In this document: positions 54,206 to 62,470 of the stretch, piece by piece
Numbering within the stretch: the first letter of the stretch is position 1
How the letters are laid out: each line of letters begins with the position of its first letter
DNA from: Eubacterium sp. AF16-48
GTDB taxonomy: Bacteria; Bacillota; Clostridia; Lachnospirales; Lachnospiraceae
NCBI RefSeq assembly: GCF_003479405.1
Contig: NZ_QUHB01000003.1
Span: 101,964 to 165,963 of the forward strand
DNA length: 64,000 nt
Reading direction: 5' to 3'
The notes under the pieces: generated by a model
What the model saw: the letters and a program-made list of their open reading frames with translations, nothing else
The model's database searches: none
What the model was told of the DNA's origin: nothing
Position numbers and translations under genes: made by a program

Positions 54206-54246
54206 GACCGTTGAATTGGTACATATCAGTTCGACGGTCTCTTTTA
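54206..54246 (+). terminator. Terminator after the surface-protein gene
   Basis: GACCGTTGAA (54206-54215) pairs with TTCGACGGTC (54230-54239), one G-U pair, followed by TCTTTT. Confidence 0.8.
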
Positions 54247-54287
54247 AAACCTGTTACGCAATAAAAGTCTAACTTTTTGGGGGCACA

Positions 54288-54944
54288 TCAAACTCCGCAG
54301 GCTTTTTTTGCAAGGCTATCAGCTAAATCATTATATTTATCACCGGAATGACCTTTTACTTTCTCAAAAGTTATGTCAACCGATTTTTTGATTTTATCAT
54401 AATATTTTTTGTAGGCAATGGTACCGTCCTTATTGGTTTTCCACTCTCCGGTACACCATTTTGCAATTCCCATATAATCATAATATATTGAAAGCTTCTT
54501 AATGCCTTTTTCCAAGGCATATTTCATAGCCGCCATGGAACCGTAAATTTCACCGGCAACATTTCTCATGGAAGCCATTTGGACATCATTTCCGGAATCA
54601 TAAAGGTGGGTTTCAGTACCATTATGAAACATAACCACACCGTATCCAAAAACACCGGTTGCAGAATTAAAGCTTCCATCTACATAGGCTACAGCCTTAG
54701 ACGGAGTGGTAATAGGCATGTCACTGTCAAAGGTTGTATCATCATCTTCATCCTTTGGTGCCTCTGTGTCAAAAAGACTTAACTGAGTACCCTCCTGCCC
54801 TAAATATGCGTAGGCATCAGATATGTTTTTGAAGCTTTTGTACAATGCACCGGGATATCCATCAACGTTTGCTTTACATTCCTCCCAGGTTTCGTATATT
54901 CCGGTTTTTTCACCAACTTTAACGGCATAATATTTTTTTGACAT
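54288..54944 (-). CDS. rnhA: Ribonuclease H1 with N-terminal viroplasmin domain
   Basis: A 218-residue enzyme that cleaves RNA in RNA-DNA hybrids. Residues 1-50 form the hybrid-binding domain (KYYAVKVGEKTGIYETWEEC, GYPGALYKSFKNISDA). The RNase H core follows a short acidic linker, with the four acidic residues in YVDGSFN, GEIYGSMAA, YYDYMGI and YNDLADSLA, and the KVKGHSGD loop. ATG 54944 has GGGAG upstream. It runs convergently to the surface-protein gene and downstream of the L,D-transpeptidase gene on the same strand. Confidence 0.93.
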   Translation of the reverse strand: MSKKYYAVKVGEKTGIYETWEECKANVDGYPGALYKSFKNISDAYAYLGQEGTQLSLFDTEAPKDEDDDTTFDSDMPITTPSKAVAYVDGSFNSATGVFGYGVVMFHNGTETHLYDSGNDVQMASMRNVAGEIYGSMAAMKYALEKGIKKLSIYYDYMGIAKWCTGEWKTNKDGTIAYKKYYDKIKKSVDITFEKVKGHSGDKYNDLADSLAKKACGV

Positions 54945-54967
54945 AAGATTTCATCTCCCAAAATAAT

Positions 54968-55789
54968 TTATTCATTAATCTGCTCCGTGGCAGAAGTCTG
55001 TTCTGTAGTAGGAACCTGCTTTGTATCAGAATTGGCTGTAGCAGTATGGTTTTTCCAAGGGTTACTGATATTAGAATCCGTGGGATCCCAGGTTTTATAA
55101 GGGTCCGATTCCTTTATTTTCTTAATCTTTTTAACTTTAATAGGAGACTTTTCTCCTTTTTCGCTATAAATAGTTACAGATGTTCCTTCATTACAATGGT
55201 CATAAATCCATTTAATATCCTTAACACGGAAACGTATACAACCAAGGGAGGAAGCTGTTCCTAATTTATTATACTCCCAATATTCCAATGAATCGTTAGT
55301 TGCATATTGGTAAGGTATTGAATGAAGCATAATCTGACCATAAATGCGGATGGCGTACTGGGCATAGGTATTATCTACCATAAGGCGCCAGTCATATCTC
55401 TCAGAAATACTAAAAGTACCAAGTGGAGTAGATTCCGGGTCTTTACCGGTGGAACAGATAAATGCCTTGTGAGGAATACTGTAAACCCCCTTTTTGTCAA
55501 TGCCATAAACAACAGCAAAATTTTCAGCACGGTTTATCTTTATCATATAAGGGTGCTTTGCCTTGTGGTCAATGGCTTTTTTTTTCTTAACTTTTTTCTT
55601 TGTAGTTTCTTCAACAGTGGTGGTTTCCGGCACTGTTGTAGTTTCCCGGGTAGTAACATTAACTGTAGTACATGTCTCTATATTTGTAATATTGTCGGGG
55701 TTATTTTCCTGTAATACTAATGCTAAAAACATAATAAAAATAGTAGTGGAAAAAATACCCAGCATAATGTGATTTTTGTATTTTATCAT
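54968..55789 (-). CDS. Membrane-anchored L,D-transpeptidase (YkuD domain)
   Basis: A 273-residue wall enzyme that forms 3-3 cross-links or attaches proteins. An N-terminal anchor (IMLGIFSTTIFIMFLALVLQ) and a Thr/Glu/Lys linker precede the YkuD domain (KINRAENFAVVYGIDKKG, STGKDPESTPLGTFSI) with the catalytic HSIPY and SLGCIRFRVKD motifs. The C-terminal tail is Thr/Gln-rich. ATG 55789 follows GGAGAAAA. It ends 23 bases before the RNase H gene, likely one transcript. Confidence 0.92.
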   Translation of the reverse strand: MIKYKNHIMLGIFSTTIFIMFLALVLQENNPDNITNIETCTTVNVTTRETTTVPETTTVEETTKKKVKKKKAIDHKAKHPYMIKINRAENFAVVYGIDKKGVYSIPHKAFICSTGKDPESTPLGTFSISERYDWRLMVDNTYAQYAIRIYGQIMLHSIPYQYATNDSLEYWEYNKLGTASSLGCIRFRVKDIKWIYDHCNEGTSVTIYSEKGEKSPIKVKKIKKIKESDPYKTWDPTDSNISNPWKNHTATANSDTKQVPTTEQTSATEQINE

Positions 55790-55886
55790 TGGTTTTCTCC
55801 GTTAATTTTTCTTGCTAACTTATTGTATAATGTTAAAGAATTAATTGCAATAGGATAAAATTACTAATTTCATTCTATCAACTTTA

Positions 55887-55915
55887 TTGACGGAAATAAG
55901 GGTATTTGATATTAT
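55887..55915 (+). promoter_or_regulatory. Promoter of glnA
   Basis: TTGACG (55887-55892), 17-base spacer, TATTAT (55910-55915). The leader of about 30 bases leaves no room for an ANTAR-type antiterminator hairpin pair. Confidence 0.7.
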
Positions 55916-55951
55916 TTAGGAAGAGCTATTTTGAAAGGAGCAGAAACAAAA

Positions 55952-57283
55952 ATGGGTTACACAAAACAAAAAATCTTAAATATGGCAGAGACAGAAGATA
56001 TTGAATTTATCAGACTTCAGTTTACGGATTTGTTTGGAACATTAAAGAATGTTGCCATTACAAAAAGCCAGCTCGCAAAGGCACTTGACAATAAAATTAT
56101 GTTTGACGGTTCATCAATTGAGGGATTTGCCAGAATAGAAGAGTCCGATATGTATTTATATCCGGATTATAATACCTTTGAGATATTACCTTTCAGACCA
56201 CATCAGGGAAAGGTTGCAAGAATGATTTGTGACGTATATAAGCCTGATGGAACACAGTTAGAAAACGATCCGAGATGCATTTTAAAGAAGGTTATTAAGG
56301 AAGCATCAGATATGGGTTATATTTTTAATGTAGGACCGGAGTGTGAGTTTTTCCTTTTCCACACAGATGATAATGGCGGACCTACAACTATCAGCCACGA
56401 AAAAGGAAGTTATTTTGATTTAGGCCCTACTGATTTAGGTGAAAATGCACGTCGAGATATGGTACTTAACCTTGAAGAAATGGGATTTGAAGTAGAAGCA
56501 TCACATCATGAGGTGGCACCTGCACAACATGAAATAGATTTTAAATATGGCGAAGCATTAGATATAGCTGATAAAATTATGACATACAAGCTTACAGTTA
56601 AAACCATTGCAAAACGTCATGGTTTATATGCATCATTTATGCCAAAACCAAAATACGGAATGTGTGGTTCAGGTATGCATATTAATATGTCATTGTCAGA
56701 TAAAGAAGGAAATAACATATTTGCCAAAGCTGATGATGAAAACGGACTTAGCGAGGAAGCATACAGCTTTATAGCAGGATTAATGGAACATATGAGAGCT
56801 ATGACAGCCATAACTAATCCTATTGTAAATTCATATAAGAGATTAGTTCCGGGATATGAAGCACCTACATATATTGCATGGTCAGCTACTAACAGAAGTC
56901 CACTTATAAGAGTTCCCGCTGCAAGAGGAGCAGGCACAAGAGTTGAGCTTAGATGTCCTGACTGTGCTTGTAATCCATATCTTGCCATTGCAGTATGTTT
57001 AGCAGCAGGACTTGATGGAATTAAGAGAAAATTAAAGCCTGTAACCAGTGTACAGAAAGATATTTTCTCAATGACAGACGACGAAAGAGAAGAAATTGGA
57101 ATTGAAAGTCTTCCAAAGAACCTGTACGAAGCTATACAGGAAATGAAAAAGTCTCCATTTGTAAAGAATGTACTGGGAAAAGATGTATACAAGAAGTATA
57201 TTAAGGCAAAAGAAGATGAATGGATGGAATACACTTCACAGGTAACAGATTGGGAAATCGACAGATATCTTGACCGAATCTAG
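55952..57283 (+). CDS. glnA: Glutamine synthetase, type I
   Basis: It makes glutamine from glutamate, ammonia and ATP. The 443-residue length without the adenylylation insert points to the GSI-alpha type of Firmicutes. Visible motifs: DGSSIEGFARIEESDMYLYPD, metal ligands in GPECEFFLF and EVAPAQHEIDFKYG, ATP site KPKYGMCGSGMH, and glutamate site in NPIVNSYKRLVPGYEAP and NRSPLIRVP. ATG 55952 is used; TTG 55931 precedes the AAAGGAG. The ANTAR regulator gene follows after 14 bases. Confidence 0.97.
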   Translation: MGYTKQKILNMAETEDIEFIRLQFTDLFGTLKNVAITKSQLAKALDNKIMFDGSSIEGFARIEESDMYLYPDYNTFEILPFRPHQGKVARMICDVYKPDGTQLENDPRCILKKVIKEASDMGYIFNVGPECEFFLFHTDDNGGPTTISHEKGSYFDLGPTDLGENARRDMVLNLEEMGFEVEASHHEVAPAQHEIDFKYGEALDIADKIMTYKLTVKTIAKRHGLYASFMPKPKYGMCGSGMHINMSLSDKEGNNIFAKADDENGLSEEAYSFIAGLMEHMRAMTAITNPIVNSYKRLVPGYEAPTYIAWSATNRSPLIRVPAARGAGTRVELRCPDCACNPYLAIAVCLAAGLDGIKRKLKPVTSVQKDIFSMTDDEREEIGIESLPKNLYEAIQEMKKSPFVKNVLGKDVYKKYIKAKEDEWMEYTSQVTDWEIDRYLDRI

Positions 57284-57297
57284 TTTAGGAGGGCAAA

Positions 57298-57846
57298 TTG
57301 GCAGGAATTATAGTAGTATTCCCCAAGCCGGAGGACAGCAAGGCCATAAAAAATCTGTTGGTGCATAACGGATATGAAAGTGTATTTAACTGTACTACGG
57401 GTTCAAAGGCGATTACATTGGCAGATACTTTAGGTGAAGGGGTTATTATCAGTGGGTACAGAATGACTGATATGCCTTATACAGACATCCTTGACAATGT
57501 AGAAGGAAGATTTGAGATGTTGCTTGTGACATCGAAGCAAAAGCTCCTTGAAGATAACCGTGGCGTGGCAATGGTAGAAATGCCTATTAAGGTTAGGGAT
57601 TTCTTAAATTCAGTGGAGCTGATGCAAAACAATATTTATGCTAAATTAAGACGTAAAAAACGCGTTGTACACCAAAGGACTGAAGAAGAACAAAGTGTAA
57701 TAGATGAGGCAAAGTCAGTTTTAATGGAGAAAAATAATATGTCAGAAAACGAGGCTCACAGATACATTCAGAAGTCGGCCATGGACAGTGGCAGAACTAT
57801 GGTGGAAACTGCGATATCGGTTCTGAAAATTATGTATAAAGAATAA
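57298..57846 (+). CDS. ANTAR-domain RNA-binding antiterminator with degenerate receiver
   Basis: A 182-residue protein: a receiver-like N-terminal half in which the phosphoacceptor Asp is replaced (VIISGYRMTDM, Ser52), a coiled-coil hinge and an ANTAR domain (about 125-180; QSVIDEAKSVLMEKNNMSENEAHRYIQKSAM). ANTAR proteins bind two-hairpin RNA and prevent termination. Clostridia commonly have one beside glnA that controls nitrogen genes. It starts at TTG 57298, five bases after AGGAGGG. Without the Asp, control by protein contact (possibly with feedback-inhibited synthetase) is more likely than phosphorylation. Confidence 0.88.
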   Translation: MAGIIVVFPKPEDSKAIKNLLVHNGYESVFNCTTGSKAITLADTLGEGVIISGYRMTDMPYTDILDNVEGRFEMLLVTSKQKLLEDNRGVAMVEMPIKVRDFLNSVELMQNNIYAKLRRKKRVVHQRTEEEQSVIDEAKSVLMEKNNMSENEAHRYIQKSAMDSGRTMVETAISVLKIMYKE

Positions 57847-57866
57847 GGAAAGAAGGACAGAAAAAG

Positions 57867-59081
57867 ATGTACAAAATTAATGAAAACTACTTAAAGTTAC
57901 CGGGAAGTTATTTATTCTCAAATATTGGGAAAAAGGTGACTGCATATAAGGCTGCAAATCCGGACAAAGATGTTATCAGTCTTGGAATCGGCGACGTTAC
58001 ACAGCCGTTAGCACCGGCTGTAATTGAGGCATTGCATAGTGCCGTGGATGAGATGGCAGATGCTGCTACATTTCATGGATACGCACCGGACCTTGGATAT
58101 GAATTTTTAAGAAGTGCAATCAGGGACAACGATTACAGGGAAAGAGGAGTAGACATTGCTTTAGATGAAATTTTCATCAGTGACGGAGCAAAGTCAGACT
58201 CAGGAAACATTGGTGATATTTTTGCTGTTGATAATAAAATAGCAGTTTGTGACCCTGTATATCCTGTATACGTTGACACAAATGCCATGGCAGGCAGAAC
58301 TGGAGATTACATTGCTGATGAGGAAAGATGGAGCAACGTAATTTATATGCCTTGTACCAAGGAAACAAATTTTGCACCGGAACTTCCAAAGGAGACACCG
58401 GATATTATTTATCTTTGCTTCCCTAACAACCCTACAGGTTCAACAATTACAAAAGACCAGTTACAGGAATGGGTAGATTATGCTAACAAGGTTGGAGCAG
58501 TTATTATTTATGACGCTGCTTACGAAGCATATATTTCAGAGGAAAATGTTCCTCATACAATTTATGAATGTGATGGTGCAAAGACATGTGCCATCGAACT
58601 TAGAAGTTTTTCAAAGAACGCAGGATTTACGGGAACAAGACTTGGATTTACGGTTATTCCTAAAGAATTAAAGTCTAACGGTGTTATGCTAAATTCATTA
58701 TGGGCAAGAAGACATGGAACAAAATTCAATGGTGCACCGTATATTATTCAAAGAGCCGGAGAAGCTGTTTATTCAGAAGCAGGAAAGGCACAGACAAAGC
58801 AGCAGGTGGCTTATTATATGAATAATGCTAAGACTATTATTGAAGGTCTTAAGTCAGCAGGATACACAGTTAGCGGTGGCGTTAATGCACCATATGTGTG
58901 GTTAGAGACACCTGATGGAATGTCATCATGGGATTTCTTTGACTATCTGCTTACAAAGGCAAATATCGTGGGAACTCCAGGTTCAGGATTTGGACCAAGT
59001 GGAGAAGGATATTTCCGACTGACAGCATTTGGAACATATGAAAACACATTAAAAGCAATAGACAGAATTAAAGCATTATAA
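57867..59081 (+). CDS. dapL: LL-diaminopimelate aminotransferase
   Basis: A 404-residue PLP enzyme that makes LL-diaminopimelate directly from tetrahydrodipicolinate, the short lysine and peptidoglycan branch. The N-terminal INENYLKLPGSYLFSNIGKK and FHGYAPDLGYEFLR blocks are diagnostic for DapL; the PLP lysine is in SFSKNAGFTGTRLG. It follows the ANTAR gene by 20 bases behind AGAAGGA, in a nitrogen-assimilation context. Confidence 0.95.
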   Translation: MYKINENYLKLPGSYLFSNIGKKVTAYKAANPDKDVISLGIGDVTQPLAPAVIEALHSAVDEMADAATFHGYAPDLGYEFLRSAIRDNDYRERGVDIALDEIFISDGAKSDSGNIGDIFAVDNKIAVCDPVYPVYVDTNAMAGRTGDYIADEERWSNVIYMPCTKETNFAPELPKETPDIIYLCFPNNPTGSTITKDQLQEWVDYANKVGAVIIYDAAYEAYISEENVPHTIYECDGAKTCAIELRSFSKNAGFTGTRLGFTVIPKELKSNGVMLNSLWARRHGTKFNGAPYIIQRAGEAVYSEAGKAQTKQQVAYYMNNAKTIIEGLKSAGYTVSGGVNAPYVWLETPDGMSSWDFFDYLLTKANIVGTPGSGFGPSGEGYFRLTAFGTYENTLKAIDRIKAL

Positions 59082-59120
59082 AATTAAAAAGTGCTTTTAT
59101 GGATTATATTAAATAAGAAA

Positions 59121-59150
59121 TGGATGCTACATTAGTGGCATCTGTTTTTT
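59121..59150 (+). terminator. Terminator of the glnA-dapL operon
   Basis: GATGCTAC (59123-59130) pairs with GTGGCATC (59135-59142), one G-U pair, followed by TGTTTTTT. Confidence 0.8.
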
Positions 59151-59160
59151 GTAGCAAAAG
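59145..59160. repeat. 16-bp direct repeat, left copy
   Basis: TTTTTTGTAGCAAAAG here recurs exactly at 61367-61382. Both copies begin in the T-run of a terminator and together bracket the three-gene protease cassette. Confidence 0.45.
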
Positions 59161-59505
59161 TGTGACTGTGGATGTTATGCTCACACAATCCAAATAGTTG
59201 TTAAGTATATTTACCATCCATAAATTTTATTATAATAGGAATCCACTTACTATGATTAAAAACAAGAGGGAAAATAGTGTTGCATATAATTATATAGCTA
59301 TTGAGTGTGGATACAGAGGAATTATGCATTTATGGTAGGTTAAAGAAAAAATGTTATTTTAACCGGTAATAATGTCATTTAAACAGTGTTGTATTGAAAA
59401 AAAATGTTAATATGTAATAATTGTCATTGTAAACATTAAATCTGGATTGAATACAATTTAATCTGCAAGACAGAAAAGATAATCTGAGAGGAGAAACAAA
59501 TTAGG
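59161..59505. other. Intergenic region ahead of the protease cassette
   Basis: No reading frame with a ribosome binding site is visible. The stretch is A/T-rich and holds GTGTGA/TCACAC arms near 59160-59186 and a possible promoter around TTGAAA 59394 and TAATAA 59415, neither convincing. Confidence 0.4.
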
Positions 59506-60093
59506 ATGAAAAAAAGAATGTTGACAATGGGATTAATCATTTGTTTTTGTTTGGCTATGTGTTTGACGCTAGAAACAACGGTAGAGGCCAAAACCGTGCA
59601 TTGGAATGGGTATGTTTTTGATGTGCTTGATTACACGTGCTGGGATAAAGGAGGGCATATTGATTGGGAATATGAGGGAAATGTTTTTGGTAAACACATT
59701 AAAAAGGCAGCAGCTAAATGGAACACCGAAGCAAGTGCTATTACTGTATCTAGATGTAAATCAATTTTTAGAAAGGATACAAGCACTACGGTTTGTGATG
59801 TCACCATAGACGATTATAATAAAAATGACGGAATCAATGCATACCTATCAACAAACATTAGAGGATTTGGTGATATGAGATTGAACAGGTATTATATGAA
59901 CAGCAATAATATGACACGATTGACTAAAATTGCAGTAATAACACATGAATTTGGGCATGCGTTAGGTATGGATGATAGTAATTCAAAAAAAACAATAATG
60001 TATAAGAGTACACCAGTGGTTAATGGGTTACAAAAAATTGATAGTGCAGCATTGGAATATTTAATGAGAAGTCATACTGGATATTGGGGGTAG
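59506..60093 (+). CDS. Secreted metzincin-type zinc metalloprotease
   Basis: A 195-residue protein with a signal peptide (LTMGLIICFCLAMCLTLETTVEA) and a small matrixin-like protease domain. The zinc motif is His147-Glu148-x2-His151-x2-Gly154-x2-Asp157 (HEFGHALGMDD), with Asp as third ligand as in snapalysin-type enzymes, and a Met-turn candidate TIMYKS 20 residues later. There is no propeptide Cys switch. ATG 59506 follows GAGAGGAG. Two membrane-anchored proteins follow at once, so they may be partners, substrates or inhibitors. Confidence 0.85.
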   Translation: MKKRMLTMGLIICFCLAMCLTLETTVEAKTVHWNGYVFDVLDYTCWDKGGHIDWEYEGNVFGKHIKKAAAKWNTEASAITVSRCKSIFRKDTSTTVCDVTIDDYNKNDGINAYLSTNIRGFGDMRLNRYYMNSNNMTRLTKIAVITHEFGHALGMDDSNSKKTIMYKSTPVVNGLQKIDSAALEYLMRSHTGYWG

Positions 60094-60099
60094 AATAAG

Positions 60100-60642
60100 A
60101 TGAAAAAAATAATGATGATATTAATATGTTTAACGGTAATAGTTGGGGCACTTGTGATAAAAGATGTAGGGGGAAAAAACAATGATAAGAATAAGGATAA
60201 ACAGGTTGGCTTAAATATAGTACATGCAAACTATAGTTATAATGTGAAGAGTTTAACGGATACAGTAAAATTTATGGACTGTATATTTGTTGGAAAGGTT
60301 AAAAGCATAGATGGATACTGCTATGAAGCACCTATAGTTGTTGATGGAAAATCAGGAGAAGAAGTTGTTTATGATACATATACTAATTATGAAATAGAAG
60401 TTTTGAGTATATTGAAAGGGAATATTCAAAGAGGAACAACGATCTGTGTGAAAAAGAGGGGCGGTTTGGAACGTGATGGAAAGAGTATTTTAATAATGGA
60501 AAATGATGTGTTACCTGATGTTGGTGAAAAGTATCTTTTTATGGCATTAAAACAGGAAGATGGAAGTTTACTTCTTTCTGGCGAAGCATCGAATATTTCG
60601 TTAAATAAGTATAAAGATGTGAAAAAAATATTGGAAAGGTAA
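60100..60642 (+). CDS. Membrane-anchored protein of unknown function, cassette paralog 1
   Basis: A 180-residue protein with an N-terminal membrane anchor (MMILICLTVIVGALVI) and a beta-rich outside domain (FMDCIFVGKVKSIDG, YTNYEIEVLSILKGNI, TTICVKKRGGL, GEKYLFMALKQEDGSLLLSG). The pattern suggests an OB- or NfeD-like barrel. It starts six bases after the protease gene and resembles the next gene product (see there). I do not recognise the family. Confidence 0.6.
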   Translation: MKKIMMILICLTVIVGALVIKDVGGKNNDKNKDKQVGLNIVHANYSYNVKSLTDTVKFMDCIFVGKVKSIDGYCYEAPIVVDGKSGEEVVYDTYTNYEIEVLSILKGNIQRGTTICVKKRGGLERDGKSILIMENDVLPDVGEKYLFMALKQEDGSLLLSGEASNISLNKYKDVKKILER

Positions 60643-60648
60643 GGCTAT

Positions 60649-61314
60649 ATGAAAAAAAAACAGATATGTATTTTTGTAATTGTAATTATTGCTGTTATTA
60701 TTGGTGCAATGATTTATTTTTACAGCAATGGAAATAATAATACGATTGAATTAAAGAAATCTGATGGTGGAATAGAAGTAAGCTATGTGGATGGAAATTA
60801 TAAAAATGAGTCAAAAAGTAATTTGGCTGAGATAAAGCAGGATAAAATCTGGAATGATGATAAGTATTGCATAGTTGAGGGTACAGTAGAAAAGGCGAAT
60901 AATATAGAAATCAGGATTGATGATAAAAAAATGTATAATGCCATTATTGAAATCAAGGTTGAATCAGACATTAAAGGAAAAATAAAAGAAGGAAGCACGA
61001 TTTCTGTTTTATCAGGATGTGCCACCATGAAAGAGGAAATATATCAGGAAGATTCATATATTAACTCTCAGATAGAAGAGGGGGACAGAGGAATATTTAT
61101 AATTCACAAATATGGTATAGATGACACTTTGGAATTAAACCAAAAGATTTTATATTTGTCAGAACTTGCCGACTATGGATTTGAAGATGCTGAAAGATTT
61201 GCTTTTATTGAAAAAAATGGGAATATATTATTTAGCAGTAACTTTTATAGGGATTTAAAAGATAATGCCAAGCTTGATGAGGTGAAGAGTTACATAGAGG
61301 ACAAAATTAAATAA
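60649..61314 (+). CDS. Membrane-anchored protein of unknown function, cassette paralog 2
   Basis: A 221-residue protein with a membrane anchor (ICIFVIVIIAVIIGAMIYFY) and a beta domain that follows the same order as the preceding protein: CIVEGTVEKANNI aligns with CIFVGKVKSIDG, YNAIIEIKVESDIKGKIKEGSTISV with NYEIEVLSILKGNIQRGTTICV, and EGDRGIFIIHK with VGEKYLFMALK. The pair looks like an old duplication. The gene begins six bases after its neighbour; a run of nine A residues follows the start codon. Confidence 0.6.
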   Translation: MKKKQICIFVIVIIAVIIGAMIYFYSNGNNNTIELKKSDGGIEVSYVDGNYKNESKSNLAEIKQDKIWNDDKYCIVEGTVEKANNIEIRIDDKKMYNAIIEIKVESDIKGKIKEGSTISVLSGCATMKEEIYQEDSYINSQIEEGDRGIFIIHKYGIDDTLELNQKILYLSELADYGFEDAERFAFIEKNGNILFSSNFYRDLKDNAKLDEVKSYIEDKIK

Positions 61315-61328
61315 ATGTAAGTTAATAC

Positions 61329-61372
61329 GTTACCGGATATGTTTATAGTAAGACGTCCGGTAACATTTTTTT
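61329..61372 (+). terminator. Terminator of the protease cassette
   Basis: GTTACCGGA (61329-61337) and TCCGGTAAC (61356-61364) are perfect complements, followed by ATTTTTTT. Confidence 0.85.
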
Positions 61373-61668
61373 GTAGCAAAAGCCCGGCAAGCTAATCGCA
61401 TTTGCACGAAATATCATTTGTTGGGCATAAGAACATCGAAAAACTACAACTTATGAAACACTTGATGTGTTTCATAATCTACACTTTGAGATATCCGCTG
61501 CCTACAATCGGGTAGGAGTCAGCCTACTTGATTTAATAGAATTGTATATAATTGGTGGCTTTTTGCATATTGTTGGCAAATTTGAGATTAACAATATTAA
61601 AATGTTTCAAAATGTGATAAAATGCTGAAATTAAAGTACATTGTGTGAAAAAAGGAAGAAAGACAAAT
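61373..61668. other. Intergenic region with a strong hairpin and the right copy of the 16-bp repeat
   Basis: The direct repeat occupies 61367-61382. TTATGAAACAC and GTGTTTCATAA near 61452-61478 make an 11-base-pair stem around a five-base loop, and GTAGG/CCTAC arms lie near 61515. No reading frame is credible here. The hairpin could be a regulatory leader or a relic; I see no match to a known RNA. Confidence 0.4.
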
Positions 61669-62364
61669 ATGATGAACATTGGAATGTATGACCTAAATAA
61701 AAATGACCGCACAATTTTGGAAAGAATATTAATTGATATGAAAACAGATGATAAAATATATAATTATAAAAACTATAATGATTTAGTTAAAAGTCTTGAG
61801 AGATTAGATTTAATAATTCTTGAAATAACATTATGGGATTGTGATGGAATAAGTCTGGCAAGAAAGATTAAAGAGAAATATAAAGATCTTGATATTATTT
61901 TTATTTCAGATAATTTATCAAGAGTAGATGAGGCTTTTGAGGTTAAAGCATATACCTTTTTACAAAGACCATTTAAAGAGGAAAAAATGGCTAATATTTT
62001 ATGCAAATTACATAAAGAAAAAGAAAGAAAATATTTTGTAATAGAAAATAAAAAAGAGATTATTAAGGTCAGTGAACATGACATAATTTTTTTGGAAGGC
62101 TATGGGGATGGAACATATATACATATGAAAAACGGAGTTATTGAATCTAAACATTCACTTGTATGGTGGAAAGAAAGGCTTAATCAGGTTGAGTATTTCT
62201 CACCATATAGAGGTTATTTAATAGCTTTGAAATATGTTTTAATAATAAAGGAAAATAGCGTTATTATGGAGTATTGTAGTGAAGAAGTTCCTATGGCGAA
62301 GAGAAAAAGAAAAAAGGTGAAAGAGATATTTGTTAGGTATATGAAAATGCAATATGTCAGGTAA
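61669..62364 (+). CDS. LytTR-family regulator with atypical receiver domain
   Basis: A 231-residue protein: receiver-like domain (1-115) and LytTR DNA-binding domain (about 125-231; IIKVSEHDIIFLEGYGDGTYIH, PYRGYLIALKYVLII). At the phosphoacceptor position the sequence reads LIILEITLWDCDG, so Glu52 replaces Asp, and Arg100 (FLQRPF) replaces the conserved Lys. It therefore cannot be phosphorylated in the usual way and may be locked active. ATG 61669 is used, with AAAGGAAG upstream. No histidine kinase is adjacent. LytTR targets are often secreted proteins or bacteriocins. Confidence 0.82.
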   Translation: MMNIGMYDLNKNDRTILERILIDMKTDDKIYNYKNYNDLVKSLERLDLIILEITLWDCDGISLARKIKEKYKDLDIIFISDNLSRVDEAFEVKAYTFLQRPFKEEKMANILCKLHKEKERKYFVIENKKEIIKVSEHDIIFLEGYGDGTYIHMKNGVIESKHSLVWWKERLNQVEYFSPYRGYLIALKYVLIIKENSVIMEYCSEEVPMAKRKRKKVKEIFVRYMKMQYVR

Positions 62365-62470
62365 GGTGAAAAATGTTTGTCATTTGAAACGAAAAATATT
62401 GAAAAAAATTAGTCGCTGGCATACAAAGCGAATGGATTGATACTTTGCAAAGGAAGAATAGAGAGGATTT

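Noticed and set aside
55046..55772. Several + strand frames opposite the L,D-transpeptidase gene
   Set aside because: The - strand frame has the complete YkuD catalytic motif, an anchor and a ribosome binding site; the opposing frames have none of these.
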